DNA from: Siphonodentalium dalli
Lineage: Eukaryota > Mollusca > Scaphopoda > Gadilida > Siphonodentaliidae
Reading direction: 5' to 3'
Assembly (NCBI GenBank): GCA_032622095.1
Contig: CP136064.1
Span: 252,468,484 to 252,532,483, forward strand
DNA: 64,000 nt
Shown: positions 62,794 to 64,000 of the stretch, one piece after another
Layout of the letters: every line of letters begins with the position of its first letter
Numbering within the stretch: position 1 is the first letter of the stretch
Position numbers and translations under genes: made by a program
Notes under the pieces: generated by a model
The model's input: the letters and a program-made list of their open reading frames with translations, nothing else
What the model was told of the DNA's origin: nothing
The model's database searches: none

Positions 62794-62954
62794 AAATAAG
62801 TTTTTTTCACTGATTTTGTTTGTGGATATCCACCTCATTTTGGACTATGCAGTTTAATTGGGAACTTGAGAAAAACAAATTTCATTGGCACATAAATTTG
62901 TTTAAAGAAAACGGACGGACTTGCGATTCGCATTTCATCGAGCAAAATTACTGT

Positions 62955-63038
62955 TGTCAGAAGTGGGATTCGAACCCACGCCGGGAAGACCCGACTGCGA
63001 CCTGAACGCAGCGCCTTAGACCACTCGGCCATCCTGAC
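62955..63038 (-). tRNA. tRNA-Leu(CAG)
   Basis: C6, consensus. Confidence 0.95.
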
Positions 63039-63307
63039 TACAGAAAGACTGCAACGGTATCCTGCTCAAAGTGAGACAATGGTATTGTGGATATATTTTA
63101 GTTCCCTTCTGGCTGTCGTTGCATTCTTAACGCACACATCCGATTGCTGATTTTTTGGTGGGTATATGATAAATGTACGTGATTCTATATAGTTATATTA
63201 TGGCTATTAAGTTTTCATAAACAGGCCTTCTTGGTCATAAAACATAATTTTATATTTTGTTTTCAAATCAGCGAAAATGCGTTATGAAGAGCACTGTTTA
63301 CATTACT

Positions 63308-63380
63308 GTCCCAGTAGCTCAGCGGATAGAGCGCTGGACTTCTAATCCAGAGGCCGTGGGTTCGATCCCCACCTGGGATG
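63308..63380 (+). tRNA. tRNA-Arg(TCT)
   Basis: C6, consensus. Confidence 0.95.
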
Positions 63381-63504
63381 CACAGATATTTTTAAATCTT
63401 GGAATCAAAATTCGGTCGTCGTGCCTTGCTGACCTGCAAAGCGATTGTTGACAAACTGTTGAATAACGAATATAATGTCTTATAAAATGGTGTATTTATC
63501 GTAA

Positions 63505-63575
63505 GCGCCGCTGGTGTAGTGGTATCATGCAAGATTCCCATTCTTGCGACCCGGGTTCGATTCCCGGGCGGCGCA
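63505..63575 (+). tRNA. tRNA-Gly(CCC)
   Basis: C7, consensus. Confidence 0.95.
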
Positions 63576-63685
63576 TATCTACTTTTTCAGTTAAATATGA
63601 CAGGCCATAATTTAGCTGACATTTCTAATGGATTCAATTTTTAACAGAGGAATGTCATTTTAGAAAACCACCATTTTTACCATGG

Positions 63686-63757
63686 AGCAGAGTGGCGCAG
63701 TGGTAGCGTGCTGGGCCCATAACCCAGAGGTCCGAGGATCGAAACCTCGCTCTGCTA
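63686..63757 (+). tRNA. Initiator tRNA-Met(CAT)
   Basis: C7, consensus; the window ends in the spacer before Gly(GCC). Confidence 0.95.
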
Positions 63758-64000
63758 ATATTTTCGTCAAGGGGAGAGGAAGGAAGAATTATCACTTTGT
63801 TTGAAAGTAAATACAGTAAGAATGTGCGTGTGTGTTTTAATGTTTATATTAAAATATGGTTTTATTTATTATTGCTAGCAAATTAAAAAAAACGCTTCTT
63901 AAATGAATCGTGCACATGCATTTCAAGGGAGACTCGAAATGCATGACTTGTCCAGTCTATCGTTATAAAGTTCAAAGTCGCGTTGACTTCTCGACAACAA

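Larger units (their letters stand above)
47121..64000 (+). repeat. Block C: tandem array of 5-tRNA units, forward, interrupted by retrotransposon
   Basis: Orientation returns to that of block A. The block starts within an Arg gene (C0), continues through C1, which is split by the LTR retrotransposon at 47513-55764, and then C2-C6; C7 is cut by the window end. The period is about 1320-1324 bp, shorter than in block A, mainly because the (TA)n tract is short. Units C2 and C3 share a spacer change (AATATAGTGTC) near 58184 and 59507. Confidence 0.95.

Overview
The window is nuclear DNA of an animal, most likely a marine or freshwater invertebrate; a bivalve mollusc is my guess, with low confidence. 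The tRNA genes have internal Pol III promoters, no encoded CCA and downstream T-runs. One retrotransposon is of the Ty3/Gypsy LTR class, and there are spliced-looking zinc-finger gene remains. No bacterial gene organisation is present.

About 50 kb of the 64 kb is one tandem repeat of a roughly 1.32-1.33 kb unit carrying five tRNA genes: Gly(CCC), initiator Met(CAT), Gly(GCC), Leu(CAG) and Arg(TCT). Leu is on the opposite strand to the other four. I count 187 full-length tRNA genes plus three broken ones. The repeat lies in three blocks of alternating orientation. Block A (1-10226, units A1-A8) reads forward. Block B (15377-47120, units B1-B24, numbered left to right) is inverted. Block C (47121-64000, a partial C0 and units C1-C7) reads forward again and runs off the window. 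Most copies are nearly identical, so the array is being homogenised; variant and damaged copies concentrate near the block edges.

Between A and B (10229-15376) is a 5.1 kb DNA-transposon-like segment with CACTCT...AGAGTG ends, a TA target duplication and dense subterminal GAAGAACC/GGTTCTTC repeats. It has no recognisable transposase, but it carries remains of coding exons: a SAM-like start and a C2H2 zinc-finger exon. It also holds smaller fold-back repeats. It sits at the A/B orientation switch.

In block C, an 8,252 bp Ty3/Gypsy LTR retrotransposon (47513-55764, minus strand) has inserted into the D-arm of an initiator tRNA-Met gene. Its 475 bp LTRs read as identical, its target duplication is GTAG, and one in-frame amber stop cuts its integrase. 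A 346 bp insert with an ACTTT duplication lies in the spacer of unit B19. Unit B2 has lost its Met and Gly(CCC) genes through a microhomology deletion.

The arrays would supply start-codon tRNA and tRNAs for GGG, GGC/GGU, CUG and AGA codons. Two copies have single-base changes that convert a Gly anticodon to that of Trp (CCA) or Ser (GCT). Two adjacent initiator genes have 9-nt anticodon loops.
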